Part shown: positions 21,729 to 33,700 of the stretch, piece by piece
How positions within the stretch are numbered: position 1 is the first letter of the stretch
How the letters are laid out: each line of letters opens with the position of its first letter
Assembly: GCA_035233585.1 (NCBI GenBank)
Contig: CP141154.1
Coordinates: 64,572,501-64,636,500 of the forward strand
Length of the DNA stretch: 64,000 nucleotides
Source of the DNA: Antiaris toxicaria
Taxonomy: Eukaryota; Streptophyta; Magnoliopsida; Rosales; Moraceae
Direction: 5' to 3'
Made by a program: the position numbers and the translations under genes
Notes under the pieces: model-generated
The model's input: the letters and a program-made list of their open reading frames with translations, nothing else
Database searches by the model: none
Told to the model about the DNA's origin: nothing

Positions 21729-24414
21729 ATGTTTTATTTGCTAAATTATCTGTATATTTGCTTGGGCTTTGTAATGATGTCTAGTATAATTTTATTTCAG
21801 TTCAAAATGTCACCGACACCCCTCATTTCAATACTTACTAAGAATAAACTAAATGGCGATAATTATAAAGATTGGAAAAGAAATCTGTTGATAGTTCTCA
21901 GCTGCGAGAGACACAAGTTCGTACTGGACGAACCATGCCCACCAGGGCCAAAACCTGACACACTGCTTGAGGAGGTCCCGGTTGCCTATACTTGTTGGAG
22001 AGAATCCAATGATATAGCTCGATGCTACATGCTTGCTAGCATGACGAGTGCTTTACAAAAGCAGCATGAGACTTATCAGGTTGCTAGGGAGATCATGGAT
22101 AATCTGGAGGACATGTTCGGAGGCCAAGAAAAATTGGCTCGACAGTCCGCTATCACCAGTATTATGAACTCTAAACAAAAGGCGGGTACTCCGGTGAAGG
22201 ACCATATGATCACTCTAATGGGATTCTTCGCTGAGGCTGCCAAGAACGGTGCTGAGTTGGACTACAACACCCAGATCGAGATGGTGTTCAAAACTCTGTC
22301 TAAAGATTTTGTGGGGTTTAAGGCCGCATACAATCTGGCGACAAGGGAGTTAGGAATAACCGAGCTCATGAAGCAACTCTAGGCTTATGAGCGGATGATC
22401 AAGGATGGGGATTCGGTCCAACCCAACGGAGAGGCCAATTTGGCAGAATCTTCCAAACCCTCATGGAAGAGAAAGAGGCCAAACCAAAAGCAAGCGGCTT
22501 CTAGTTCTTCTAATCCTCTTGTCTCGGATGGGAAGAAGAAGAAGAAGAAGAACAAGAAGCCTAGGGACCCTAAAAAGTCCAAATGCTTTCATTGTGGGAA
22601 GGTAGGTCACTTTAAGAAGGCTTGTCGGGAATTCCTAGCCGCCAAGGGCAAGGAAGGTAAGGAACTTCATTACTTGGAAGCGTGTTTGGTGGAAGAATCG
22701 AAAGACACTTGGGTCATCGATTTGGGCTTCACTAATCATGTTTGTGTTTCTATGCAGGGGTTCGTGGAAATGAGAAGTCTTCATGATAGGAGCCTCTCGT
22801 TGCGAACTGGAGACGGCAGCTTGGTGGTGGCTGAGGCAGTGGGAGATATTTACCTTTATTTTGATCAATTTAGGTTTATTTTATTGAAAGACTGTTTTTA
22901 TGTTCCTAATTTTAGGAGGAACCTTATATTGGTAGCTTGTTTAATAAAGGATTCTTATTCAGTTTCTTTTAGTAAAAGAGTTGATATTCATAGAAATAAG
23001 TCTTTTATCTGTTCTGGATGGATGGATGGAAACCTATATTTGATCAAACCAAAGATGTACTCAATGCTTGACACTGAATTAATAGATAACTCTAAAAGGT
23101 TGAAAGTTTCTCACTCTAACAAGGCATATCTTTGGCATTTAAGACTTGGTCATATTAATCAGGATAGGATTCAAAGATTGGTGAAAGACGGTCCTCTGGA
23201 ATCCCTGGAGGAGGTACGTCTTCCCTAATGTGAGTCTTGTCTAGAGGGTAAGATGACCAAGAGGTCTTTTAGAGCTAAGGGTACAAGGGCTCAGGAGCTC
23301 TTAGAAATTGTGCATACTGACGTATGTGGCCCCATGAACGTCATAGCACGAGGAGGGTACGAGTATTATGCCTCATTTATAGATGATTACTTGAGGTATG
23401 GATATGTATATCTGATGCACCGCAAGAGCGAAACTTTTGACAAGTTCAAACAGTATCGTGCGGAAGTGGAAAAGCAATTGGATAAATCCATAAAGACACT
23501 TCGATCTGATCGAGGTGGCGAATACCTCTCCGATGAATTTCTAGGACATCTTGTGGAGAACGGGATATTATCCCAATTGACTGCACCTGGTACACCACAA
23601 CAAAATGATGTAGCTGAAAGGAGAAACAGGACCTTATTGGATATGGTACGGTCTAAGATGAGTTGTTCAATGCTGCCATTATCATTTTGGGGATATGCTG
23701 GCGTGCTATATTCTGAATGAGGTTCCAAGCAAATCAATTCCTAGAACTCCGTATGAATTGTGGCATGACAGGAAGCCCTCCTTTGGACATATGAGAATAT
23801 GGGGCTGCCCGGCGCATGTACTGGATGGGGATGTGAAAAAGTTGGAACCAAGATCAGAATTGTGCATGTTTGTAGGGTATCCAAAAGGAACTAAAGGTGG
23901 TCTGTTCTATAACCCGATGGAACAAAACGTCATTGTTTCAACCCATGTGACATTCTTGGAGGAAAGTCACATGAATGACTTTAAGCCTCGAAGCAAAGTG
24001 GTGCTAGAGGAGTTATCGGGTGAAAGAACTACTCCACAGATTTCGGTCTTGGACGCAAGTCCAAGTTCCGGTGAAAGACCTGCAGACGATCAACAATTTA
24101 GGGTGCCTCGTCGTAGTGGGAGGGTTTCGAAGAAACCTAATTTCTTCATGTATGATGCTGAGGTATACCAGGCGGAGGCTCATGAGCATGAGGATGATCC
24201 GGTCACCTATGATGAAGCTGTAAATGATGTTGATTCTAAATCTTGGAAACAGGCTATGAACAATAAGATGGATTCTATGAAATCCAACTCTGTTTGGGAA
24301 CTTGTAGATTTGCCGGATGGGATAAAACCCATTGGATGCAAATGGGTCTACAACAGAAAGAAGGATGCAGAAGGGAGAGTGGAAACTTTCAAAGCTAGAC
24401 TGGTTGCAAAGGGG
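21729..24414 (+). pseudogene. E3 Copia Gag-PR-INT and start of RT (broken, truncated)
   Basis: The frame opens at ATG 21729 with a 26-residue hydrophobic extension (MFYLLNYLYICLGFVMMSSI) and reaches the usual Gag start MSPTPLIS at 21807. Gag keeps an intact zinc knuckle CFHCGKVGHFKKAC (about 22586-22627). The protease signature is altered to IDLGFTNH (other copies IDSGATNH), which removes the expected Ser-Gly step after the catalytic Asp. Integrase finger and DDE motifs follow. Breaks are stops at 22380 and 23226 (Gln positions in other copies) and an 8-bp deletion near 23700 in integrase that shifts the frame. The ORF then runs into an inverted LTR at 24415, right after ARLVAKG at the start of RT. 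The catalytic RT box and RNase H are missing. Confidence 0.93.
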
Positions 24415-24729
24415 TGTAGGAAAATAAATCGGTAAAAACGTATCAGAGTACCGCAGCGGAACAATAAAAAAAAAATTTTGGATCGTTAAATATCTCATGA
24501 TGCCATATACAATAAACCATCAACAATTAAAACTCATACCTCAAGGATGCCAATCTGCAGGAGGAGAATGACCGGAGGCTTCAACCAACTAGCCTTCTCT
24601 ACTATTCTCCAATTCCCAAATGGCTGAGTGTGTAGGCACTCTGAACCTCGATCGGGATGCTAGCACTGCTAGTCTTCTTTTGACCACTATAAAGAAAATG
24701 ATCACTAATTTCAGAGTCACACCACTATA
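24415..24729 (-). repeat. Inverted Copia LTR fragment inside E3
   Basis: It begins tgtaggaaaataaatcgg, the reverse complement of an LTR end. It follows the LTR to about 'cttttgaccac' (24687), then jumps to a mid-LTR piece 'gatcactaatttcagagtc' (24699-24729). It then meets forward LTR sequence at 24731. This is the scar of an inverted insertion followed by internal deletion, or of recombination between inverted LTRs. Confidence 0.85.
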
Positions 24730-24730
24730 C

Positions 24731-25584
24731 AGAAAATTATCCATGAGAACAAGAATTTGAAACACAACTGTTTTGTGGATTTTGAAATTTGAAATTCGAA
24801 TTTGAAATTTGAAATTCAAATTTTGAATTATAGTCCAAGTGGGACTCGAATTTGTTATGGTAAATCCACAAGGTTTGAAATTCGAATTTGAGTTGGATAT
24901 GGAGAGGATAATCTTGTTAGAATCCTACTTGAATTTTGAATCCAAATCCGAACTAATGATGAACGAAATTTTGAGGATTATCCTCAATGGATTTTCGGTT
25001 TTTGTGGATAAGGTTCAAAGGAAAAATTCAAGTTTCAGTCCCAGTTGAATTTGGATTCTCTCCTCCCCAGAAAGTGGTCGAAATTTTGGAGCATATCTCC
25101 TTAGGAAAATTCGGTTATTTTGGATAATTATGAGATAAGATTCAAGCTTGAAAATCTTGTTGGAATTTTGATTCTCCCTTATCCTAGAAGTGGCCAAAAT
25201 TTTAAGGAGATTTTCTCCTTGGAATTTTCAGATTTTTGGTTGAAAAAGGGAGATAAAATTATAGTTAAAATCTTGTTTAGATTTGGATTGGATTTATCCT
25301 AAATGGCCGAATTTTATTGTTGGGATTTTCCCATGGAAAATTCAGATTTTATGGTTGTGGATAAGGGAGAATATCTTCTCCTAATCCAATTCGAATTCAG
25401 AGAATCACCTTATGCAGGTCTATAAATAGAGGTCCTGCCACTCCTGTTCTCTCAGACCACAGACTCTCAGGTGAGCAGGCTTATTGTTGCACAGCTCATC
25501 GTGAACAATAAGTTCTTTAAAGATCTGGGTGGTCGGAAGAAGACTAGCAGTGCTAGCATACCGATCGAGGTTCAAAGTGCCCAC
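24731..25584 (+). repeat. E3 3' LTR, left part (5'-truncated)
   Basis: It begins in mid-LTR (agaaaattatccatgag, equal to about 19252 of the 5' LTR), so about 1250 bp of LTR start are lost. TATA box at 25419-25428. It is interrupted at 25584 by G1. Confidence 0.9.
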
Positions 25585-27769
25585 TGTGACAACCGGGAAA
25601 TTCAGGCAATTCTCGGAAGAAAATGTACAATGTATATAACAATTTGTACTGTTTAAAGAGTGAAATAAATGTATTTATATTGTTTAGAATATATTAAAAT
25701 GTTCTAACAATACTAACGAGTAAAAATTCAGTGTTGGAAAAATTCACTGAGTTGAAACGGGCGGAACGGTGCTAAAAACGTCATTGAAAACCCTAACCGG
25801 GACAATAAAAGATGGAAAACTTCTGGGATTGATTTTGATCAAACGGAAGCAGTTTAAATTGATCCGACTGCACAGGAGACCTCAGGAACCCGCCGGGACG
25901 ATTTTAGGAAAATTTCGGCTCGAACCGGTATCGGTCAAAAAGTAGTCTCATCAATGTGAATAGTAAAAGTCAAAGTCAAACTTTGCTTTGCATTTATGAC
26001 ATCATAAATCCATTTAATAAATGGAAGGAAATGGTGATTGGTAGCATTAATGGCCAAGATTAAGTTGCTTTTTGATCTAAAGGCTAAGATTTGGCCAAAA
26101 TTCCACCATTTTAATTTTTGAAAATTTTGGAAAGAATTAGGCTTGAAAGGTGTTGATTTTTGATTGGTTGGTAGCCAAATTAATTGGCTTTCTTTGTGTT
26201 AAGTCGGCAAAACTTTGAACAAAAGTGGCCGAGACAATTTTGAAGCAAAAACCAAAGAGAAAAAGTTCTAAGTGTTGCCTATGGTGGGTACGTGAGCAAC
26301 CAAAGAGGAACCAAGTGAATCCTTCAATTTTTCTTCACAAAATTGGTGTCAAACCTTTCATTGAAGACAAAGGAAGCAAGTGAACAAGGTAACTCTCCTT
26401 GGTTTGAAACTTTTCTTGATTTTTCTTCAAGAAATACATGTAATGAATAGTGCAAAGGATGGAAAAAAATTTTGGTTGTTTTGATTGATTTGGTGCTTGG
26501 GCTTTGTTAAGGGTGTAATTAGGAGAAAAACCATGTTTTTGGTTTAAAGAAAAACCAAATTTTGGTTGGTTTTCCAAGGGTAAAACCGTGGGTTACCAAG
26601 AGTAGTCAATGAGAAATTGTTGTGGTTTAAGTGTTAACATGCTTTAAATCATATTTTGGTCTAATGTAAAGCATGATTTGTATGATGAAAAGCTTGAAAA
26701 AAAATTTGGTGTGGTTTGGAAAAAAAATATTTTTGCATGATTTACTTGATGTTTGGATGATTCAAATCATGCATTTTAGTATGGAAATGTTGGATTTGTG
26801 ATTGAAAGCATGAAAAAAAAAAATTTGTGTATGTTTCTCTTAATTTGGCCGTGGGTTGTAAAGGTTAAAAACCCTAGGAATTGTGTTGAAAAATGCAATG
26901 AAATTGGCTTGAAAATGTGTTAGAAAATGACATTGGAATAGCCTAAAATTTGGTTGAAAAATTGAGAAATTTTGGTTAGGTTTTGAGCGTTAAAACCAAG
27001 ACCAAAACTAAGGGCAAAATTGAAAAAAAAAATTTGTGTAATGTGGTTCAAAATAAGAATTGAATTTTGTGAGCTTTTATGTAAAAGTTTGGAAAAATTT
27101 TACATAAAATAAGCTTGTGGTATAGTACGTGGCAGGTACATATGGTTCGAGGCGTACCTAATGCCGGTAGCCTTAAATTTACGCCGAAATGCTACTGAAA
27201 TTTCGAAAACGGCATTTGGGGTAAAAAGAGAATTAAAAATAAAAGTTTAGGGTCGGGTCGGGAACCCGAGTCCCTAACGGAAAATTGAATAAGGAAAACC
27301 TGAGGGGTGGTTCGTGAATAGTAACCCGTCCCCTTAAAAATGTAAAACGCGAGTGAAACTGAAAAACCGACCCCCAGGGGGGGCGTTTTTGGAAACGAAA
27401 TAAAAGTCTGAGTCGGGTACGGAAAATCCGAGCCTCGGAGACCTAGATCGGGAATGTCTAGATGAACGTTTTAAATACTAGTAAAATGTCAATTTGAGGA
27501 TCTGAAACGATAGAAAATCACTAAAACGACGTGAGGGTCGGAATAGTGCTTCCCGAGGGCCGGGAAAGTGAAAAGTGGAAATAAAATAGAAACGAACCCG
27601 GTAATGATTAGAAAAGAGTCAGAAAAGTTCCTGAGAGCCAAAAATGCAGTCCGGATCGAGAAAATTCCATCAGGGGCAAAATTGTAATTTTGCCAAAATA
27701 TAGGGGTAAAATCGTAATTTTGTAAAAGTTGAGAAAAATGGGGAAAATAATAAATAAAGCCTAAAAAGT

Positions 27770-27778
27770 TATAAATAG
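27770..27778 (+). promoter_or_regulatory. G1 5' LTR TATA box
   Basis: tataaatag within aaaaagttataaataggc. The corresponding site in the 3' LTR (about 37667) reads tagaaatag, so only the 5' LTR keeps the consensus. Confidence 0.65.
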
Positions 27779-28008
27779 GCTTTATTTAAGCTTTTTTTTT
27801 TTTAAATAAAAGCTATAAATGGAAAAAAAAATTAACAGACAAGGTTTTGTCTGTAGGATCCAAAAATCGACCTACAATGAGGGCGATCAAAGATCCAAGA
27901 GGGAAAAGGGGAAGAGACTGATAAGGTAACTTCAGATATTTACCTGTCTGCAACATATAGCATTATTGTTGCTAACTTTGATGTACTAATTATAAGTTAG
28001 GTACATAT

Positions 28009-28099
28009 GTGCTACGGGCACCATTATAGAATAGAGAGAGGCGAAATGTGCTACGGGCACTATAAGAATGGGACACATAATGGATTGTGCTTCGGGCAC
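28009..28099 (+). repeat. Three gtgc-UNCG-type hairpins in G1 LTR
   Basis: gtgctacgggcac at 28009-28021 and 28048-28060, and gtgcttcgggcac at 28087-28099. Each has a c(tncg)g loop between complementary arms. They are repeated in the 3' LTR near 37907-37997. Confidence 0.7.
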
Positions 28100-28252
28100 T
28101 AGTGCGAGGTTATTGAAACTCAATCACCTAAAATTAAAATGTGAACCATTCCTAACCACGGGACAATATGAAGTCACCGGGTTAGAACTTAAAAAGTCGG
28201 TAATGAAACCACTTTCTGGCGTACCAGCCTTCCGTACAGGGAGATACTTTCG

Positions 28253-28390
28253 CCTTCGGGGCTATGAGATTAAGCTGTGGAGGTCAGCACTGATGTATCG
28301 CTCCCAGTCATGTACAATTTTACCTTCGGGGCTATGAGATTAAGGCTGTGGAGGTCAGCACTAGTGTACCGCTCCCAGTCATGCGAACTT
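28253..28390 (+). repeat. 70-bp tandem duplication in G1 LTR
   Basis: ccttcggggctatgagatta begins at 28253 and again at 28323, each followed by a 'ggaggtcagcact' and 'cgctcccagtcatg' stretch. The G2 target site gcact lies in the equivalent unit of the 3' LTR. Confidence 0.85.
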
Positions 28391-28544
28391 AAATGGTACT
28401 GCCAACCTGAGCTCAAAACCAGAACATAAGCAAAGATAATTACCTAAAACTGAAACTATGCCATAATTGAGCATAAAACAGTTTCGTGAGGGTACTAACA
28501 TCACAGTAGATGTAGTGTTGATATACTGTGTTGTGGTCAAACTT

Positions 28545-28622
28545 ACTATTCACAATGAATAGTAGTCAAAGTTACTATTCACGTATGAATAGTAGTCAAT
28601 TGTACTATTCATGATGAATAGT
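28545..28622 (+). repeat. Three adjacent actattca/tgaatagt palindromes
   Basis: actattcacaatgaatagt (28545-28563), actattcacgtatgaatagt (28574-28593) and actattcatgatgaatagt (28604-28622). Each is a 7-8 bp inverted repeat with a short loop. Equivalents occur at 39005-39095 (G2) and 42363-42445 (G1 3' LTR), with a looser form in G3 (61905-62000). Confidence 0.85.
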
Positions 28623-29084
28623 ACTATTCATAGAAATTTTATTTCTTGCATGTTTGAACTTACTGAGCCTGTAGCTCACCATTTTTGCTAATGTTGCAGG
28701 TAAGCAACCAGCTCAGTAGCTTTGTTTGACTAGATGGTGGACGGGATAGCGTGTGTCAAATGGGATAAGTGGGCGAGGGATATGGTCTTGCCAGAGTCTT
28801 TCCGCTGAGCGATAAAAGAGAAGGAAAAAAAAAGAAAACAGTTCTTTTGTAATTATATATTTTACAAAAGTACTGTATTATGTAAATTACTTTGTACTTG
28901 CCAACAAAGTAAATAGTGGAAAATGTTTTACATGATGTTTAAAAAAAAAAATTTTCCCAAGAACGTCATGTTTTAAAGAGAGATAGATTCACCAGCGACC
29001 CATGAGAGTACAATCTATCGCAATTAGCGATAAAGCTTAACTGTAATAGTATTGTATGATCTCTACGAGGGGCGGGCCGCCACA

Positions 29085-29275
29085 GTTGGTATCAGAGCAA
29101 GGTTTGCGATTGGTTTACCTTAGATTACCAACTGCTGCCACAGTTGGTATCAGAGCGGGGTTACGGTTGGTGTAGTTTAGAATACCAACTGCTGTCACAG
29201 TTGGTATCAGAGCCAAATTACGGTTGGTTTAATTTGGATTACCAACTGCCGTCACAGTTGGTATATCAGAGCAGA
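29085..29275 (+). repeat. Four tandem primer binding sites in G1
   Basis: gttggtatcagagc starts at 29085, immediately after the LTR, and again at 29143, 29200 and 29257 (the last with an extra 'at': gtatatcagagc). Spacings are 58, 57 and 57 bp. Each unit continues gg.tacg.ttggt...taccaactg, so it also holds an inverted repeat (ttggta/taccaa). The first copy is in the standard priming position. The others are local amplification of PBS plus leader. Confidence 0.93.
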
Positions 29276-29393
29276 GTTGACCATATTCTGATTTGACACT
29301 TTGCGCATCTTGCACCGCTATCCAAGTAAGTAGTTTATTTAAGTTTAGTTAATTATTTTCTTATATGAAAATAATTATCTTATAGGTAGCAAG

Positions 29394-30473
29394 ATGACCA
29401 GACCTTCTTATGTGAGACCACCGCTACCACGACCGAGAGGGGTGTTACGGGTATGGACGCGACCTATAGTGAGGCCGTCTATTTCCCAACGATCGATAAT
29501 TAGACCCCCGGTGCCCGAGAGACCTCCAGTTTCAGTACTAGCACTAGCACCAGGGCTAGTAGATGTAGTACAGCCACGACCGGTAGTTCATCCACCTGTA
29601 GTAGTGGACATTCCAGTTGTTAGTGGATGCCAACATATTGGGGTGAGAGTTTCAGCTCGGGCAGTACAGGCGTTTAGAGCTAGTAGTCCTCCGATGTTTG
29701 ATGGTGGACGACAATCGATGGAGACGAAGGACTGGCTCCATTCCATAGAGAGGATTATGGCGATGTGCGACATTGACCAAGATATGTGGATCCAATTGGC
29801 CATCAGTATGTTTCAGGGAGATGCTCGAGTATTTTGGGAGTATTGCAACCAGGAGATTTTATTAGGATTCCGTTGGGCTGAGTTCTGTCAGTGATTGGCT
29901 GATCAGTTTCCGCCTAGGGATCTGGCACCTGCTCCAGCACCTCCAGAGACACGAGAGGCAGTTACACCTGCATACCCTGGATTCGATGAGGTTAGGGACT
30001 ATATTCTCCAGACCGAGAGGATGGTCATGTTGTCAGGTGAGACAGTTATGTCTTACGCAGCATGATTTGAGGAGACCATTAGGAGGAGATGTCTGTTGCC
30101 TAACCTCACTGAAGCAAACTGTTGTGAGCTGTTCTGGAGAGGTTTACCCATGGAGTTGAGACAGAGGGTGATTAAGCTATTTCCTCCTACGCTCCAAGAG
30201 TTTGTAGTGACGATCTGGACGATCGAGAGAGAGATTTTGATTAAGCATCTGATACAGAGTCGACGAGAGACATTGGGTCAAGATGAGATGTTCGCACGCA
30301 TCTTTAGGCCGAGAAGAATGATGAATGATCATGAGGCCAGACCGTCTAGACCACAAGGAGGTGATGACTCAGGACAGGGAGCATTGCGTAGGGGTGGTGA
30401 TGATTTAGATGATCCAGATGACGATGAGGATCCAGAAGAATATCCTCTAGTCCCAGACACAGGGGATGTGTGA
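29394..30473 (+). pseudogene. G1 ORF1: extra Gag-like protein with acidic tail
   Basis: A single frame from ATG 29394 (preceded by ataggtagcaag) to 30473, about 359 codons, with internal TGA stops at 29892 and 30063. The first 80 residues are rich in Pro, Arg and Val (RPPLPRPRG, VQPRPVVHPPVVV). The centre resembles a retrotransposon Gag capsid: FRASSPPMFDGG, then TKDWLHSIERIM, then DARVFWEY, then a YFP-type block ending in FWRGLPMELRQRVIKLFP. It lacks a zinc knuckle and ends in an Asp/Glu-rich tail (DDLDDPDDDEDPEEYP). The true Gag of the element follows downstream, so this is a second, diverged Gag-like gene. It may have been a capsid accessory factor, a captured Gag from another element, or a duplicated domain. 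Function unknown. Confidence 0.75.
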
Positions 30474-30752
30474 CCAGTAGATGTATACATGTACATAAGT
30501 AGCTTATAGAGAAAAGCTCTTTTGTATGGACTTGTGGCCAAGATGTATATAATGGCCGGTGTGTATATGACTGGCGATGGTTATGTATGACATATAAATG
30601 TTTTGCTATGAATGAAATATCAAAATGATTATATGTTGTACGAGGATGTGGCTTTACATTACCTTGAATTTTATAAATTTATATGATTTTACGAATGTGG
30701 TCATGGAAAAGCTAACGGTGAATTGTTGTGCCATAATAGGATAATAGGCAAG
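30474..30752 (+). other. Spacer between the two gag-like frames of G1
   Basis: 279 bp with no open frame. It ends with aataggataataggcaag directly before the second gag ATG. That layout, tag then gcaag then ATG, resembles the sequence before ORF1 (tataggtagcaag), so both could serve as 3' splice sites or share descent. Confidence 0.5.
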
Positions 30753-33700
30753 ATGGTGGATTTGCGAAATCGACCAGAGGGATGAGAACGACGTCCTAAT
30801 GTCATGGAGAGATTGGATCAGATACAAGCCCTGCTAGAAGCTCAGATGCAAGAAAATGCTAATCTGAGGCGATGGGTAGAGGAGTTAGAACAGAGATAAG
30901 GCTCTGAGGGTACCCAAGTAGAACAAGAAGCTGAGGTAGATCCGATTATCCCTCCAGCTGCTGTACATGAGAGAGTTCCTGAACCTCAACCGGTATTAAA
31001 TCTGGAACCCCTCTATGAAAGATTCAGGCGTATGAGGCCGCTAGAATTTGTAGGGTCTACAAATCCTCTAGAGGCTGAAGACTAGTTGTCATCCTTGCAA
31101 GTGATCATGGAATTCATGAACCTAACTGACCGGGAGAAGGTCGCATGTGCGTCTTTTGTGTTGAGAAAAGATGCTCGTTTTTGGTGGGACACTGTGCGAA
31201 TGAGAAGAAATGTGTCTACCATGAGTTGGGCGGAATTTCTGGAAGAATTTAACCAGAAATACTACAACCCTGCATCTCTGAGAAAACAGCAGAAAGAGTT
31301 CTCAGAATTGACGCAAGGAAATATGTCGGTAAGTGAAGTTTGCCGAAAGTTCGACCAGTTATCCCGTTTGTGTCCCTATGTAGTCCCTACTGAGAGGGAG
31401 AAAATAGAGAAAATGATTGGGATGTTCAGGCCAGAAATTGCTGCGTTAGTAGACACTGGTCAGGTACCTCCTACTTCTGTAGCAGATTGTGTTAGTCGAG
31501 CCATCAGAGCTGAGTTTCACGTAGCCCGACAGAAAGAGGAAAGAGAAAAGCACTGGGATGCCAAGAAGAAGGAGAGTGCTTTGGCTAAGTCTACACAAGC
31601 TGGTCAATCGAGCAAGCCTAATCAGAATGCTAAACTAAGCCAGGGCAATAATCAAGGATCCCAGCAAAACAAGAGGAAAGGCAATTTTTCTGGAAATCAT
31701 CAGGGAAATAATCGAAACCAGCAGCGGAGAACAGCTGGTAATGCGGAATCCAATGTACAAAATTATCCTACATGCGGGAAGAGACATTCTGGGCAATGCA
31801 GATTTGGGCCACTTGTTTGCTATGAATGTGGAAAGGAAGGCCATTACGCCAGGAACTGTCCAAACAATAGGCAGGGTGGACAAGGTACTTCCCAGCTGCA
31901 CCAGACACGCCCACAAGCTCATTCCCTTTAGGCCAGAGTTGAAGAGTCACCAGTAAGGCCACAACGCCAGGAGCGTGTGCCACGTGCTGGTGCTCGTGTG
32001 ATGGCCTACAGCAAAGAGGATGCAGAGGCAGGAACATCGAACGTGGTGACAGGTCAACTTCCTGTCGCTAATCATGTAGCCTCTGTACTATTCGATTCTG
32101 GTACTATGCATTCTTTTATTTCCTATGCATTTGCTGACAAGATAGGACTTCCTAAGGACTATATGGGAAGAGTATTTAAGACAACTTTACCCTCTGGGGA
32201 AGTATTGTTGTCCAATTACTGGCTACCTCATGTACCAATATATGTGGCAAATAGGGAACTATATGCGGAGTTAATCGTAATGAAGATCATGGATTATGAT
32301 GTGATTCTAGGCATGGATTTCCTAGGGAAATATCAAGCTACGATCGACTGCTAAAATCGAAAAATAGTATTCCATCCCGAGGAAGAAGAGAGTTTTGAAT
32401 ATGTCGATACTTCTCGAAAACCCGGGAAGATGATGATCAGTTCGCTGAGAGCAAGCAAGCTGATAGCCAGTGGTTGTATGGGATATCTGGCATATGTGGT
32501 GGACACTACAGAGGAACAGAAGCTTCAACCTGAAGATGTTCCTGTGGTTAATGAGTTTCTTGACGTATTTCCAGAAGAGTTACCAGGGATACCTCCAGAG
32601 AGAGAAATCTCGTTCGAAATTGAATTGATGCCTGGAACAGCACCTATTTCCAAAGCACCACACCGCATGGCTCCAGTGGAGTTAAAGGAGCTGCAGGAAC
32701 AATTAAAGGAGCTTTTGGATAAAGGATTCATCAGGCCGAGTTATTCTCCATGGGGTGCACCTGTGTTATTCGTCAAGAAAAAGGATGGAACATTCCGTTT
32801 GTGCATTGATTACCGGGAGTTGAATAAGGTTACCATCAAAAATAGGTATCCGTTACCTAGAATTGATGACCTATTCGACCAGTTGAAAGGCGCAGCGGTA
32901 TTTTCCAAGATCGACTTACGATCAGGATATCACCAGCTGAGAATTAAAGAAAGTGATATTCCTAAGACGGCGTTTAGGACTCGTTATGGTCACTACGAAT
33001 TTCTTGTGATGCCATTCGGATTAACAAATTCACCGGCAGCGTTCATGGATTTAATGAACAGAATTTTTAAAGAGTATTTGGATAAGTTTGTCATTGTATT
33101 CATTGATGACATTCTTATATACTCAAAGACTCATGAGGAGCACAAGGAGCATCTGAGGATCGTGCTGAATACGATAAGGAAGCATCAACTGTATGACAAA
33201 TTCTCAAAATGTGAGTTTTGGCTGGACAGAGTACATTTCCTCGGACATGTTGTATCCCAGGAAGGTATTGCTATAGATCCGATGAAGGTAGATGCAATTA
33301 ACCAGTGGCCTGCACCTAAGAGTGTGACGGAAATACGCAGTTTCTTGGGGTTAGCTGGTTATTATCGGCAATTTGTAGAGGGATTTGCACGTTTAGCTGC
33401 ACCTCTTACTGCTCTTACACGCAAGAAAAGGAAGTACGAGTGGACTATGGAATGCAAAAAAAGCTTCTAAGAGTTAAAGAGAAGGCTGACAAGCGCACCA
33501 ATCCTTACGCTTCCCACTGAAGGGGAGAAGTTTGTGATCTACAGTGATGCATCCAAAGTAGGATTGGGAGCAGTCCTAATGCAAGGCGGCAAGGTGATTG
33601 CCTATGCTTCCCGTCAATTAAAGGATCATGAAAGGAATTACCCTACACAGGACCTTGAACTTGCTGCAGTAGTGTGCGCACTTAAAATTTGGCGACACTA

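Larger units (their letters stand above)
25585..29084 (+). repeat. G1 5' LTR
   Basis: 3500 bp, TGTG...CCACA. U3 runs to a TATA box at 27770-27778. The downstream R/U5 portion (about 1.3 kb) is rich in small inverted repeats: three gtgc-loop-gcac hairpins (28009-28099), a 70-bp duplication (28253 on) and three actattca/tgaatagt palindromes (28545-28622). Small ORFs such as 26335-26577 (minus) and 28068-28337 are present but do not look like genes. Confidence 0.94.

Noticed and set aside
29085..29275. Regularly spaced repeat that at first sight looks like a CRISPR array
   Set aside because: The repeat is the tRNA primer binding site just after an LTR, units are contiguous with related spacers, and the DNA is a plant retrotransposon.
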